Positions 9,033 to 16,734 of a DNA stretch of 64,000 bases are shown here, piece by piece. A model generated the notes under the pieces. The model worked only from the letters and a program-made list of their open reading frames with translations, was not told the origin of the DNA and did not search any database. The DNA is from Pasteurellaceae bacterium (GTDB taxonomy: Bacteria > Pseudomonadota > Gammaproteobacteria > Enterobacterales > Pasteurellaceae): positions 62,001-126,000 of the forward strand of contig JAUMYT010000003.1 of NCBI GenBank assembly GCA_030528525.1. The letters are read 5' to 3'. Within the stretch, counting starts at the first letter, position 1; every line of letters starts with the position of its first letter. A program made the translations under genes and the position numbers.

Positions 9033-9628
9033 ATTTGTAATGCAATCGGCGAATGTGGATCGCTAATCCATTCAATTTTATGGGTTTCTACCCCTGCGGC
9101 GTTGCCTGATTGCACATCGGCAAGGCTGTCGCCAAAAAAGACCGCTTGTTCAGCAGGAAGCTGAAAGTGGTCTAAAATTTTCACAATCCCTTCGGGGTGT
9201 GGTTTGCTGTGTGTGATGTCGTCATCACACAAGGTAAAGTCAAAATAATCCGTTAAATCAAGGGCTTGTAGAGAATAATCTAAACTTCTCCGCCCTTTGC
9301 CTGTGAATACCGCCAGTTGCTTCTGCTGTTGTTTGAGTTGTTGCAACATCTGGTAAATTTTCGCAGGGCAAGTGGCAAATAAATGATGATTTGCCGTATA
9401 AAGTTGGTAAAAAAATTCCACCGCTTGCTGTTTGCGTTCTGCCGAGCCTTGGACGATTTTTTCAATAATTTGTTGTTCTGAACCGCCAAAGTGGCTAGCA
9501 ATTTCTGCGTTGGAAAGATATTGGTTGTTGTATTTGAGAAAGGTTTCACGAAAGCACATAAAACAGAGATCGAGCGTATCGGCAAGGGTGCCGTCAAAAT
9601 CGAAGATGTAGAGTTGTTTGGCTTTCAT
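9029..9628 (-). CDS. HAD-family phosphatase, phosphoglycolate phosphatase-like
   Basis: A 199-residue HAD subfamily IA hydrolase. Motif I is IFDFDGTLADTL (nucleophile Asp near residue 10), motif II FTGKG, and motif IV FFGDSLADVQSGNAAG. The substrate cannot be told from sequence. The ATG at 9628 follows GAGGAAA; an upstream TTG has no ribosome site. It sits downstream of the PTS EIID gene after a structured spacer and could share its transcript, but it has no clear step in the pathway. Confidence 0.85.
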   Translation of the reverse strand: MKAKQLYIFDFDGTLADTLDLCFMCFRETFLKYNNQYLSNAEIASHFGGSEQQIIEKIVQGSAERKQQAVEFFYQLYTANHHLFATCPAKIYQMLQQLKQQQKQLAVFTGKGRRSLDYSLQALDLTDYFDFTLCDDDITHSKPHPEGIVKILDHFQLPAEQAVFFGDSLADVQSGNAAGVETHKIEWISDPHSPIALQI

Positions 9629-9648
9629 TATTTTCCTCAATAATTACC

Positions 9649-9884
9649 CTCGCCCGTTTACGGGACAAACGCTTGCGTTTGAACGTTGGCTTTGCCAACG
9701 GCTCCGAAGGAGTGAGCGAAGCGAATATTGGGACAGATTTGAGCTTCGTCCAGAAGCGAAAATCAGGGAGAGGGCGAGGTGAATTTGCAAAAAACTCTAG
9801 AAAATCACCGCTTGTTTGCCCTCTCTCTGCTAAAAATGGCTGAATGCCATTTTTAGCGGTCTCTCTCCCGCAAGCGGGAGAGAG
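9649..9884. repeat. Hairpin-rich repeat spacer between PTS EIID and HAD genes
   Basis: The 267-bp gap is packed with palindromes: a CTCGCCC...GGGCGAG outer pair (9650-9779), a unit at 9681-9704 shared with 46191-46214, a perfect 12-bp stem at 9829-9857 and a 10-bp stem with a CAAG loop at 9861-9884. A canonical ACAAGCGGT uptake core lies on the minus strand near 9818. The last two hairpins directly follow the EIID stop and could be a terminator or processing site. Confidence 0.65.
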
Positions 9885-9895
9885 CAAAGGCACGA

Positions 9896-10732
9896 TTAAC
9901 CTTTCGCCAACACACCAGCCCAAGAGAGCAAGATACAGAGTGCGATGATGATCATAATCGCTTTGTTAGAGTTCATTTTCGGTCTGCCGAGTAACCAGTA
10001 GATGAAGGCAACCACTAACGCAGGCACTAAACGTGGGAGAATTAAGTCAAGATTCGCTTGTGCAGAAACCACTTTTTCTCCGATGGTTGCCACTAATGGG
10101 ACTTTAACGTTCACCATCGTGGCACACATCACCCCGACCACGAACACCCCAAGAACGGTTGCCGCATTGGTTAAGGCGTTGAGTTTGTGTCCAAGGTTGG
10201 TTACCAAGTTCACCCCTTCACGGTATGCCACTTTAAGTTGTACCCAACGGAATACCATTGTGGCAATCGCAACCAGTACCCATAAGCCAACACCGAGTGG
10301 ATTGCCGCCCACCGCCATTGTTGCAGCGATTGCCCCCATAATGGCTGGAATAAGGGAAGCGAAGATCGCATCACCGATAGCTGCGAATGGACCCATTAAA
10401 CCGGATTTGATACCAGCAACGGCTTCAAGAGATTTCACCCCTTGTTTTTCTTCTAACGCTAAGTCGATCCCTTTCACGATAGTGTTAAAGAATGGACTGG
10501 TGTTGAAGAATTGGTTGTGCATTACCATCATTTGTTGCAATTCAGGGGTGTTGTCGCCGTACATTTTGCGAAGTTGTGGCAACATAATCCATAAATAACC
10601 TGAACCTTGCATACGTTCGTAGTTCCAACCGACTTGGTTGAAGAATAAGTTACGAATGTTAATTTGGCGGAAATCGGCATCGGTTAATTTATAACCTTTT
10701 GGATTGCCTACTTGTTGATTAGAGTTCGTCAT
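9896..10732 (-). CDS. agaD: PTS EIID component, mannose family
   Basis: A 278-residue EIID membrane subunit. It begins MTNSNQQ, followed by a FFNQVGWNYERMQGSGYLW segment typical of EIID, then several C-terminal membrane segments. The start at 10732 has AAGGAG upstream and overlaps the EIIC stop by 14 bases, so the two are translationally coupled. With EIIC it forms the membrane channel that phosphorylates and imports an amino sugar or galacto-N-biose. Confidence 0.9.
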   Translation of the reverse strand: MTNSNQQVGNPKGYKLTDADFRQINIRNLFFNQVGWNYERMQGSGYLWIMLPQLRKMYGDNTPELQQMMVMHNQFFNTSPFFNTIVKGIDLALEEKQGVKSLEAVAGIKSGLMGPFAAIGDAIFASLIPAIMGAIAATMAVGGNPLGVGLWVLVAIATMVFRWVQLKVAYREGVNLVTNLGHKLNALTNAATVLGVFVVGVMCATMVNVKVPLVATIGEKVVSAQANLDLILPRLVPALVVAFIYWLLGRPKMNSNKAIMIIIALCILLSWAGVLAKG

Positions 10733-11591
10733 CTTCAATTTCTCCTTTTGCAGAAGTCGTATTTTTTGCGACTGGGGCTGAGCCACCTTCTACGCTACGT
10801 TGGTAAACAATGTAAGCGAACGCGAAGCCGATTGCTGCCATTGCAAGCATTGGTACGCTGTTGATGTTGTTGCTAACACCTGCGGCAGCACTTGCTGCGG
10901 TCACATTACCGAATAGGGTAATGAAGATTGAAGTCAAGGCGAACGCTAAAATTAAGTACGCAATGTGACGTTTGGTTGGTAAGTAACGAAGTAAGATTGC
11001 AAAACCAAGGGCTGGCAATACACCACCTGCAAGGGTTAAACCGTCAGCGATGATTTTCAACACACCAGTTTGCATTGCTTCAGCCAGGCTTGCCACGAAT
11101 GGACCGCCGAATACCAAAGCTAAGAAGATTGGCAACGCACGAGAAAGACCCCAAGCTAATGCACCACATAAGTAGTTTACGGTGATCGCATTGTAGGCGT
11201 GGTCTTGAATGTTTTTGTCAATGCGGTGAGCAAAGAACACGTTAGACATACGGGCTAAAATGTCGGTATACACCATTAACGCAGCTACTGGTACCGCTAA
11301 TGAAGTGAGTGCTAATTGCGGATCCATACCTGCTGACACCGAGAATGCGGTCGCAAGTACCGTACCTGAGTTGGCATCAATACGAGATGCACCACCGAAG
11401 GTACCTACCCCTAACACCATTAATTGCATTGAGCCACCGATGAATAAACCGGTTGTCAAATCGCCCATAATTAACCCTGTGATAAAGCCTGCGAACACAG
11501 GTGAACCAGCACTTGATACGATAGTAATTTCATCTAAAATTTGATAGAACGCATAGAGCGTTATCAAAAGTATCTGCCACCATTCGATCAT
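10719..11591 (-). CDS. agaC: PTS EIIC component, mannose family
   Basis: A 290-residue polytopic EIIC. The GFITGLIMGDLTTGLFIGGS segment and GGASRIDANSGTVLAT are typical of AgaC/AgaW-type permeases. The C-terminus ends in a charged tail, GEIEDDEL, whose codons hold the ribosome site of the EIID gene. Sugar specificity is inferred from agaS, bgaC and lacD nearby; the choice between galactosamine, GalNAc and galacto-N-biose cannot be made from sequence. Confidence 0.92.
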   Translation of the reverse strand: MIEWWQILLITLYAFYQILDEITIVSSAGSPVFAGFITGLIMGDLTTGLFIGGSMQLMVLGVGTFGGASRIDANSGTVLATAFSVSAGMDPQLALTSLAVPVAALMVYTDILARMSNVFFAHRIDKNIQDHAYNAITVNYLCGALAWGLSRALPIFLALVFGGPFVASLAEAMQTGVLKIIADGLTLAGGVLPALGFAILLRYLPTKRHIAYLILAFALTSIFITLFGNVTAASAAAGVSNNINSVPMLAMAAIGFAFAYIVYQRSVEGGSAPVAKNTTSAKGEIEDDEL

Positions 11592-11604
11592 AATCGTTAC
11601 TCCT

Positions 11605-12078
11605 CTATAAAAGTTTCATTAAATCGACTTTTTCTTCATTAGGTACTAATTGTGCGGTTAAGCTAATACCTTTTGCAGAAAGTTGCTTGAACACTTCCAC
11701 ATCCGCATCGGTCACGTGTACCGTTTTGCGAATCGGACGTGTATGCTCCGTTTTTGGCATATTGCCTGCATTGATTTCAGTCAATGCCACCCCTTGTTCG
11801 ACTAAACGTAACAAGGTTTGCGGATCACGAGTGACAATCAGCACACGTTGTGAATCGTAACGACCTTCATTGATATTATTCGCTGCTTTCTCAACGTTCA
11901 GCACGCTCAAGTTTACCCCAGCAGGGCAAGCCAGGCGTAAACCTGCTTTGTCGATGTCATTATTGGCGGCAACATCGTCCACCACCATAATGCGAGTAAT
12001 GTCTAGGTAAGATGTCCAAAGGTTTGCCACTTGTCCGTGGATCAAACGGCCATCAATACGCACATTTAAAATTGCCAT
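11605..12078 (-). CDS. agaB: PTS EIIB component, mannose family
   Basis: A 157-residue cytoplasmic EIIB. The phosphorylated histidine is in VRIDGRLIHGQVANLW (His15 of the protein starting at 12078). GGAG precedes the ATG, which gives the usual length; upstream in-frame sequence overlaps the agaS 3' end and is not conserved. It takes phosphate from EIIA and passes it to the sugar during transport. Confidence 0.92.
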   Translation of the reverse strand: MAILNVRIDGRLIHGQVANLWTSYLDITRIMVVDDVAANNDIDKAGLRLACPAGVNLSVLNVEKAANNINEGRYDSQRVLIVTRDPQTLLRLVEQGVALTEINAGNMPKTEHTRPIRKTVHVTDADVEVFKQLSAKGISLTAQLVPNEEKVDLMKLL

Positions 12079-12092
12079 ATTGCTATCTCCTA

Positions 12093-13229
12093 TTATTGGT
12101 ATGAGTAAAGCGTTACACCTTGCACCACACGGTTTACTTCCCCTGTAGGGCAAGGGTTGTCGGTGGTGTAGCCCAAATGTAGTGAGCTATATAAAGAATA
12201 GAGTTGCCCCACCACAAGGAATGGGAAAATGCGAGCCGCATCGTCTAATTTGCAGAATTCTGCCGAGATCTGACCCCTTGCATCACCGACGAACACCACT
12301 TCGTACGCTCTTTTATCCCGCACTAACTCGTTGTAAAGATCCAAATCATATTTTGCGGTGTAAGGGTGAGAAGATTGGAAGATGAAAATCAAGGTTTCAT
12401 TTTGCACCAGTGATTTCGGCCCGTGGCGGAACCCCATCGACGACTCAAAGAAGCCTAAACGCTCGCCAGCGGTCAGCTCTAATAATTTCAACGCCGTTTC
12501 ACGTGCCAAGCCTTGGAAATGTCCGCTGCCTAAATAGACCACACGTTTGACTGGCGATTGGGCAAGCTGTTGGATTGTGGCTAAATCTTGGCTGAAAAGC
12601 TGTTCGGTGGTTTTAACAAAACTTTCAACCCATTGTTTATCAAAGGCTTCTGGAGCAAGGGAAAGCAAAGCAGCTAACATCATATTGCTTGCCGATGAGG
12701 TCATCGCAAAGCCTTGGTCGTGAGTGGAATCTGGCAAGGCAAGTGGGAAACAAGCGGTTGGATTTTCGCTACATTTTACAAACAGCGAACCGTTGCGGTT
12801 ATTCGTAATGGCTAAATGATACGGCTCTTTGACAATATCATTCACTCGATCCACTGCCCCGATACTTTCTGGGCTGTTGCCTGAACGACCGAATGAAACG
12901 AGTAACGTTGGCTTGTCGGCAAACAGATATTGATACGGGCTAGACACCAAATCGGTGCTGGCAATCGCTTCGATCACACAGCCTAATTTTTCGCTTAAAA
13001 CTGGAGCCACCACTTCGCCAATAAAGGCAGATGTGCCCGCCCCTGTGAAAATAATGCGTAATTCACCTTTTTTTGCACGCTCCACAAGGGGGCGAGTAAA
13101 GTCGAGAATCTGTGAATGTTGCACAATCTCCACCGTTTCACGCCAAGTCTCTGGCTGTTGAGCGATCTCTTTCGCCGTCCAATACGCTTTTTGCGTTTCA
13201 AGGGTTTGGGTTGGGATATTTAGTATCAT
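12093..13229 (-). CDS. agaS: Galactosamine-6-phosphate deaminase/isomerase AgaS
   Basis: A 378-residue protein with two SIS (sugar isomerase) domains. It converts galactosamine-6-phosphate to tagatose-6-phosphate with release of ammonia. The first domain has IIFTGAGTSAFIGEVVAP and LLVSFGRSGNSPESI; the second has VVYLGSGHFQGLARETALKLLE. The start at 13229 has GAGAGAAAC upstream; the frame is open to a TTG at 13247. Repeat copies 4 and 26 lie within the gene. It is preceded by a 23-bp inverted repeat that separates it from agaR. Confidence 0.94.
   Translation of the reverse strand: MILNIPTQTLETQKAYWTAKEIAQQPETWRETVEIVQHSQILDFTRPLVERAKKGELRIIFTGAGTSAFIGEVVAPVLSEKLGCVIEAIASTDLVSSPYQYLFADKPTLLVSFGRSGNSPESIGAVDRVNDIVKEPYHLAITNNRNGSLFVKCSENPTACFPLALPDSTHDQGFAMTSSASNMMLAALLSLAPEAFDKQWVESFVKTTEQLFSQDLATIQQLAQSPVKRVVYLGSGHFQGLARETALKLLELTAGERLGFFESSMGFRHGPKSLVQNETLIFIFQSSHPYTAKYDLDLYNELVRDKRAYEVVFVGDARGQISAEFCKLDDAARIFPFLVVGQLYSLYSSLHLGYTTDNPCPTGEVNRVVQGVTLYSYQ
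12248..12281 (-). repeat. USS-like RCAAGGGG repeat, copy 4
   Basis: Core GCAAGGGGTCAGATCT and CTGCAAA, in the sense strand of agaS near codon 321. Confidence 0.75.
13084..13117 (+). repeat. USS-like RCAAGGGG repeat, copy 26 (weak)
   Basis: Core ACAAGGGGGCGAG with TGTGAA in place of TGCAAA, antisense in agaS. The encoded RPLVERAKK segment is natural for AgaS, so this may be coincidence. Confidence 0.4.
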
Positions 13230-13261
13230 TCTGTTTCTCTCTATCAATGATTATCAACTGA

Positions 13262-13322
13262 GTAGGATGGGCTTTAGCCCATCATTTTGTTTCATTAATT
13301 GATGGGCTAAAGCCCATCCTAC
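13262..13322. repeat. Long perfect inverted repeat between agaR and agaS
   Basis: Two 23-bp arms at 13262-13284 and 13300-13322 are perfectly complementary around a 15-base loop. Each arm is itself palindromic, centred on TGGGCTTTAGCCCA. This is a MITE-like intergenic repeat; in the agaR-agaS transcript it would form a very stable hairpin without a T run. Confidence 0.8.
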
Positions 13323-13328
13323 CGATAT

Positions 13329-14090
13329 TTAGGCAATTAAGACCATCACGCCCAACGATTCCAACTGCTGCTGATAATGTTCTGGCAACTGATCATCAGT
13401 AACCAACACATCAATTTGATTCGCTTGGCAGATCACAAAATCACTGTACTGCCCGAATTTACTGGAATCCGTGACTACAATCACTTGATCGGCCGCATCG
13501 CACATTAATCGGTTTAAATGGGCTTCTTGTTCGTTGAACGTGGTAACACCTTTTTGTAAATCGAAGCCGTCCACACCGAGAAAAACCTTGTCAAACCGAG
13601 CCAATCGCAAATTGTTATCCGCCATAATGCCTGAAAACGACATCGCATTTTTCCGCAATACACCGCCCGTCATTCGCACTTCAACATTTGGGCAAGCGAC
13701 TAATTCGCTGGCAATATCCAAGCCATTTGTCAATACTGTCAATTCCAAGGTACCAATGTGATTTACGATTGCTTTCGTTGTGGTACCAGAATCTAAAATA
13801 ATTCGATCGCCATTATGCAATAACGAAGCGGCAACTTTGCCAATCCGTTGTTTTAATTCTGGAAACTGCGTGCCTTTATCGGCAATCGACAGTTCGGCTA
13901 ATAATCTCGAATTTAATACCGCAAACCCGTGTGAACGTGTGATAAGCCCTTGTTGTTCAAGGATATTTAAATCATTACGAATCGTCACACTCGACACGCC
14001 AAAATGTTGTGCCAAGGCTTCTACTCGCTGGCTATTGGTTTGCTGCAACAACGCCAAAATGTCGGAACGTCTTTCAACGCTACTTTTCAT
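13329..14090 (-). CDS. agaR: DeoR-family repressor AgaR
   Basis: A 253-residue DeoR regulator. The N-terminal winged helix-turn-helix has VEALAQHFGVSSVTIRNDLNILEQQG; the C-terminal sugar-phosphate sensing domain has ILDSGTTT, MTGGVLRKNAMSF and FLGVDGFDLQKGVTT, close to E. coli AgaR. AGGAG lies 4 bases before the ATG at 14090. It heads the aga run and probably represses it until an amino-sugar phosphate is present. Confidence 0.9.
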   Translation of the reverse strand: MKSSVERRSDILALLQQTNSQRVEALAQHFGVSSVTIRNDLNILEQQGLITRSHGFAVLNSRLLAELSIADKGTQFPELKQRIGKVAASLLHNGDRIILDSGTTTKAIVNHIGTLELTVLTNGLDIASELVACPNVEVRMTGGVLRKNAMSFSGIMADNNLRLARFDKVFLGVDGFDLQKGVTTFNEQEAHLNRLMCDAADQVIVVTDSSKFGQYSDFVICQANQIDVLVTDDQLPEHYQQQLESLGVMVLIA

Positions 14091-14100
14091 TTTCACTCCT

Positions 14101-14146
14101 ACTTTCAAGTAACTACGACAAACTTCAATTACTTTCGAATTAACTA
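14101..14146. promoter_or_regulatory. Candidate AgaR operator: two direct repeats
   Basis: ACTTTCAAGTAACTA at 14101 and ACTTTCGAATTAACTA at 14131 are near-identical and exactly 30 bases, about three helical turns, apart. They lie at and downstream of the predicted agaR start site, a position suited to repression. DeoR-type regulators often bind such spaced direct repeats. The link to AgaR is inference. Confidence 0.45.
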
Positions 14147-14171
14147 TAAAACAAGCAACACAAAAAACCAA
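14143..14171 (-). promoter_or_regulatory. Predicted agaR promoter
   Basis: On the minus strand TTGGTT (14171-14166), a 17-base spacer and TATAGT (14148-14143), giving a start near 14136 and a 45-base leader. Confidence 0.6.
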
Positions 14172-14188
14172 TCGCAAGAATTCGAAAA

Positions 14189-14204
14189 TGCGAACTAGAT
14201 CACA
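14189..14204. promoter_or_regulatory. CRP site upstream of agaR
   Basis: TGCGA-N6-TCACA matches the CRP consensus TGTGA-N6-TCACA at 9 of 10 positions. Its centre is about 60.5 bases upstream of the predicted agaR start, the usual class I activation position. Confidence 0.6.
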
Positions 14205-14320
14205 TAAATTTACAAAACAGCCGACTGCAAGCAGTTCCCCAAGCAAAGATGCGTAAGTTCAGTCGAAATGGCGACACAATTTCTTTATAATGCAACGCAT
14301 TTTTAACCCTAGGAGTTTTT

Positions 14321-14698
14321 ATGCAAATCATTAAAAAAATCGCACCGCTTGCGTTGGCATTATCGGCAAGTGCTTGTCTGAATCTAAACTTAGAAGGCGT
14401 GGAAATTGGCGGATTAGAACGTGAACCCGGTGTATTAACCAAGTTCCAATGTGAGAATGGTTATAAAGGATCAGTCAAAGTGAAAAACAATGGAAAAACA
14501 ACATTGCGTTATGAAGATGGGAATAATATTTATCTCCCTACGATGCAAAATATCGGCACTGCCGAAAATCCAATCTATGTTAATGAGAAAAAGACATTAA
14601 GATGGCAAAAAACAGGTAACCAAGTGCAATTTACCTACCCTGCACCTGATTATGCACAGTCAGGGCAGTTGCTCCAAACCAGCTGTAGAACTAACTAA
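14321..14698 (+). CDS. Small lipoprotein, possibly MliC-like
   Basis: A 125-residue exported lipoprotein: a charged start, a hydrophobic core and a lipobox LSASAC with Cys19 as the lipidated residue. After it, FQCENGYKGSVKVKNNGKT and YEDGNNIYLP vaguely recall MliC-type inhibitors of C-type lysozyme, and a cysteine near the end (SCRTN) could pair with the one in FQC. The MliC suggestion is weak. A TATAAT at 14285-14290 and AGGAG before the ATG support expression as a single gene. Confidence 0.75.
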   Translation: MQIIKKIAPLALALSASACLNLNLEGVEIGGLEREPGVLTKFQCENGYKGSVKVKNNGKTTLRYEDGNNIYLPTMQNIGTAENPIYVNEKKTLRWQKTGNQVQFTYPAPDYAQSGQLLQTSCRTN

Positions 14699-14701
14699 AA
14701 C

Positions 14702-14731
14702 AAAGGCTGTTTGAAAACTCAAACAGCCTTT
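14702..14731. terminator. Bidirectional terminator
   Basis: AAAGGCTGTTTGA and TCAAACAGCCTTT form a perfect 13-bp stem with an AAAC loop between convergent genes. Confidence 0.88.
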
Positions 14732-14746
14732 ATATTATAGATAAAA

Positions 14747-15781
14747 TTACTTCGCTAATTTCACTTCCTTCACCCACTTGTCCACCAAGCGTTTGCCTTC
14801 TTCGCTGGAGCCGAAGCGGTCGTAGTCTAACTCAACCAATTTTAACCCTTTCACATCCACCGATAATGGTGACACTTCGGCATTCACATTGGTTGGAATT
14901 TGGTAGAGTTTATGATTTCGCCACGGGATTTCTTGGGCTTCTTTCGACAGCACCCAATCCATAAATAATTTGGCATTCTCTAAATTTCTTGCCCCTTTAA
15001 TGATACTCGCCGCCCCTAACGCATAGCCAATGCCATCTTCTGGCAAAACGGATTCAACGGGTGCCCCTTTCTCTTTTTCTGTGGCGTAACTATGCACAAA
15101 TCCCACGGTGACCGCACTTTCACCACGAGACAGATTTTGTGTTACTAAACCACTTTTCACATATTGCGAAATGTTTTCGTCCAAATTTTTCAGGTATTCA
15201 AAGGTTTTTTCTTCGCCCCATTGCTGAATCAGGGTCGCAATGACGGTATAAGTGGTACCTGAACTACGGGGATCGGGCAATTGAATCTCAGATTTGAGTT
15301 TCGGGTTGAGCAAATCCGTCCATTTTTTCGGCACATCAACGCCTAACTTTTGCAATTTTTCAGTATTCACCCCAAAGCCTAGCACCATCAAATAAACAAT
15401 GGACGTAAAATCGCCTCGAGCAGAATCCAGTAATCCTTTAAAACGTGGCATAATGTCTGCTTGTTTTGGTGAGCGGTAGGCTTCCAACAGCCCCAACTGC
15501 CCTGCTTGGAAATGCGGCTCAATGGTGCCACCATACCAGATATCCGCTTGCGGATTGTCTTTTTCGGCTTTCACACGTCCTAAAATCGTGCCTGTGCCAC
15601 CCCGAATAAAACTGGTTTGCACATTATATTTTTGTGAAAATTGTTTGGTTAAATCTTCGCAGACTTCATTTTGCACCGAACAATATACGGTCAAACGCCC
15701 TTTCGCTTGAGCCGTTTGGCTGAAAAAAACTGGCGTAGCCAAGGCGAACGCCGTGAAAAGTGATTTAAGTTTGGTTTGCAT
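14747..15781 (-). CDS. ABC-type periplasmic binding protein, AfuA/FbpA family
   Basis: A 344-residue binding protein with a signal peptide ending near SQTAQAK. The mature start LTVYCSVQNEVCEDL, then FIRGGTGTILGRV, DIWYGGTIEPH and GFVHSYATEKEKGAP, is close to AfuA of Actinobacillus pleuropneumoniae, first described as ferric-iron-binding and later shown to bind hexose phosphates. No permease or ATPase gene adjoins it, so it works with a system elsewhere or is an orphan. One AAGTGCGGT Haemophilus-type uptake core lies at 15111-15119. Confidence 0.85.
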   Translation of the reverse strand: MQTKLKSLFTAFALATPVFFSQTAQAKGRLTVYCSVQNEVCEDLTKQFSQKYNVQTSFIRGGTGTILGRVKAEKDNPQADIWYGGTIEPHFQAGQLGLLEAYRSPKQADIMPRFKGLLDSARGDFTSIVYLMVLGFGVNTEKLQKLGVDVPKKWTDLLNPKLKSEIQLPDPRSSGTTYTVIATLIQQWGEEKTFEYLKNLDENISQYVKSGLVTQNLSRGESAVTVGFVHSYATEKEKGAPVESVLPEDGIGYALGAASIIKGARNLENAKLFMDWVLSKEAQEIPWRNHKLYQIPTNVNAEVSPLSVDVKGLKLVELDYDRFGSSEEGKRLVDKWVKEVKLAK

Positions 15782-15850
15782 TTTAAAATTCCTGTGAAAA
15801 AAGTGGTGGCAGTCTAACAGCTTGCCCAATCCTTGCAAATAATAACTTGT

Positions 15851-15856
15851 TATAAT
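15851..15856 (+). promoter_or_regulatory. Extended -10 promoter of trmJ
   Basis: TATAAT at 15851-15856 preceded by TGT (TG-n extended -10). It makes the upstream in-frame ATG at 15859 unlikely to be in the transcript and favours the start at 15898. Confidence 0.5.
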
Positions 15857-15897
15857 CTATGCTAAAATCCAACAACTTTTTCTATTATTGCAATTCG

Positions 15898-16647
15898 ATG
15901 AATTTACTTGACCAACTCCAGATTATCCTGATTGAAACTTCTCACAGCGGCAACATTGGCTCAACGGCTCGTGCAATGAAAACGATGGGGCTGACCAATC
16001 TCCGTTTGGTTGCACCCAAACAGCCGATTGATGAACAAGCCGTGGCACTCTCGGCAGGGGCGAAAGATGTGCTAGATAACGCCCAAGTTTTCGCCACTTT
16101 TGAAGATGCGATTGCCGACTGCCAGCTGATTATCGGCACCAGCGCTAGACAACGCCATTTGCAAAGCACGATGATCGCTCCTCGAGACTGTGGCGAATTG
16201 GCGATTGAACGAGCCAAACAAGGCAAAGTGGCGATCATTTTCGGACGAGAGCGAGTGGGAATGCACAACGAAGAACTGCTGAAATGCCATTATCATCTGT
16301 ATGTGCCGACCAATCCTGACTATGGTTCGCTCAACTTGGCAATGGCAGTGCAACTGGTAAGCTATGAAGTGCGAATGGCGTGGCTGGAACAACAAAGCGT
16401 CGCCGAGTCCGATTTGCAGATTTCGCCCAAGATCTTACCCCTTGCAGACTACCCTACTGCCGATGCCGTTGAGCATTTTTTTGCTCACACCGAACGGCTC
16501 TACAAAGATCTCGGCTTTATTCGCAATGACGGCGTAATGCAAAAGCTCCGCCGTTTATACCAACGAGCGGAGCTTGAAACCAATGAACTGAATTTATTGC
16601 GGGGAATGCTCACGGCTGTGGAAAAAGCCGTGCGGAAAACGGACTAA
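15898..16647 (+). CDS. trmJ: tRNA (cytidine/uridine-2'-O-)-methyltransferase TrmJ
   Basis: A 249-residue SPOUT methyltransferase that modifies position 32 of several tRNAs. The N-terminal IILIETSHSGNIGSTARAMK and the knot motifs IIFGRERVGMHNEEL and SLNLAMAVQLVSYEVR are clear. The C-terminal extension (residues about 180-249) is the TrmJ dimerisation tail. Repeat copy 5 falls at the junction between the two parts. The frame ends 4 bases into the opposing small-protein gene. Confidence 0.93.
   Translation: MNLLDQLQIILIETSHSGNIGSTARAMKTMGLTNLRLVAPKQPIDEQAVALSAGAKDVLDNAQVFATFEDAIADCQLIIGTSARQRHLQSTMIAPRDCGELAIERAKQGKVAIIFGRERVGMHNEELLKCHYHLYVPTNPDYGSLNLAMAVQLVSYEVRMAWLEQQSVAESDLQISPKILPLADYPTADAVEHFFAHTERLYKDLGFIRNDGVMQKLRRLYQRAELETNELNLLRGMLTAVEKAVRKTD
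16412..16445 (-). repeat. USS-like RCAAGGGG repeat, copy 5
   Basis: Core GCAAGGGGTAAGATCTT and CTGCAAA, antisense in trmJ near codon 176, at the linker before the C-terminal tail. Confidence 0.75.
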
Positions 16648-16733
16648 TTATCCTGCCCGACTGCCCGATTGATCGCCACAATGGCGATCAACAACACAGC
16701 TAAAACCATCATTAAACCAAGGGTAAATGCCAT
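16644..16733 (-). CDS. 29-residue membrane peptide
   Basis: The frame encodes a short N-terminus, one hydrophobic helix (about residues 4-22) and the tail INRAVGQDN. AGGAG lies 7 bases before the ATG, inside the end of the upstream gene, whose stop is one base away; the two are likely translationally coupled. I do not recognise a family. It ends 4 bases inside the convergent trmJ stop region. Confidence 0.55.
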   Translation of the reverse strand: MAFTLGLMMVLAVLLIAIVAINRAVGQDN

Positions 16734-16734
16734 T

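Noticed and set aside
9594..9923. A 109-codon minus-strand frame across the EIID-HAD spacer
   Set aside because: It translates palindromic repeats and overlaps the ends of both real genes.
10430..11810. CCCCTTGT in the PTS EIID and EIIB genes as repeat copies
   Set aside because: No distal element, and the codons encode ordinary family residues (KQGV, EQGV).
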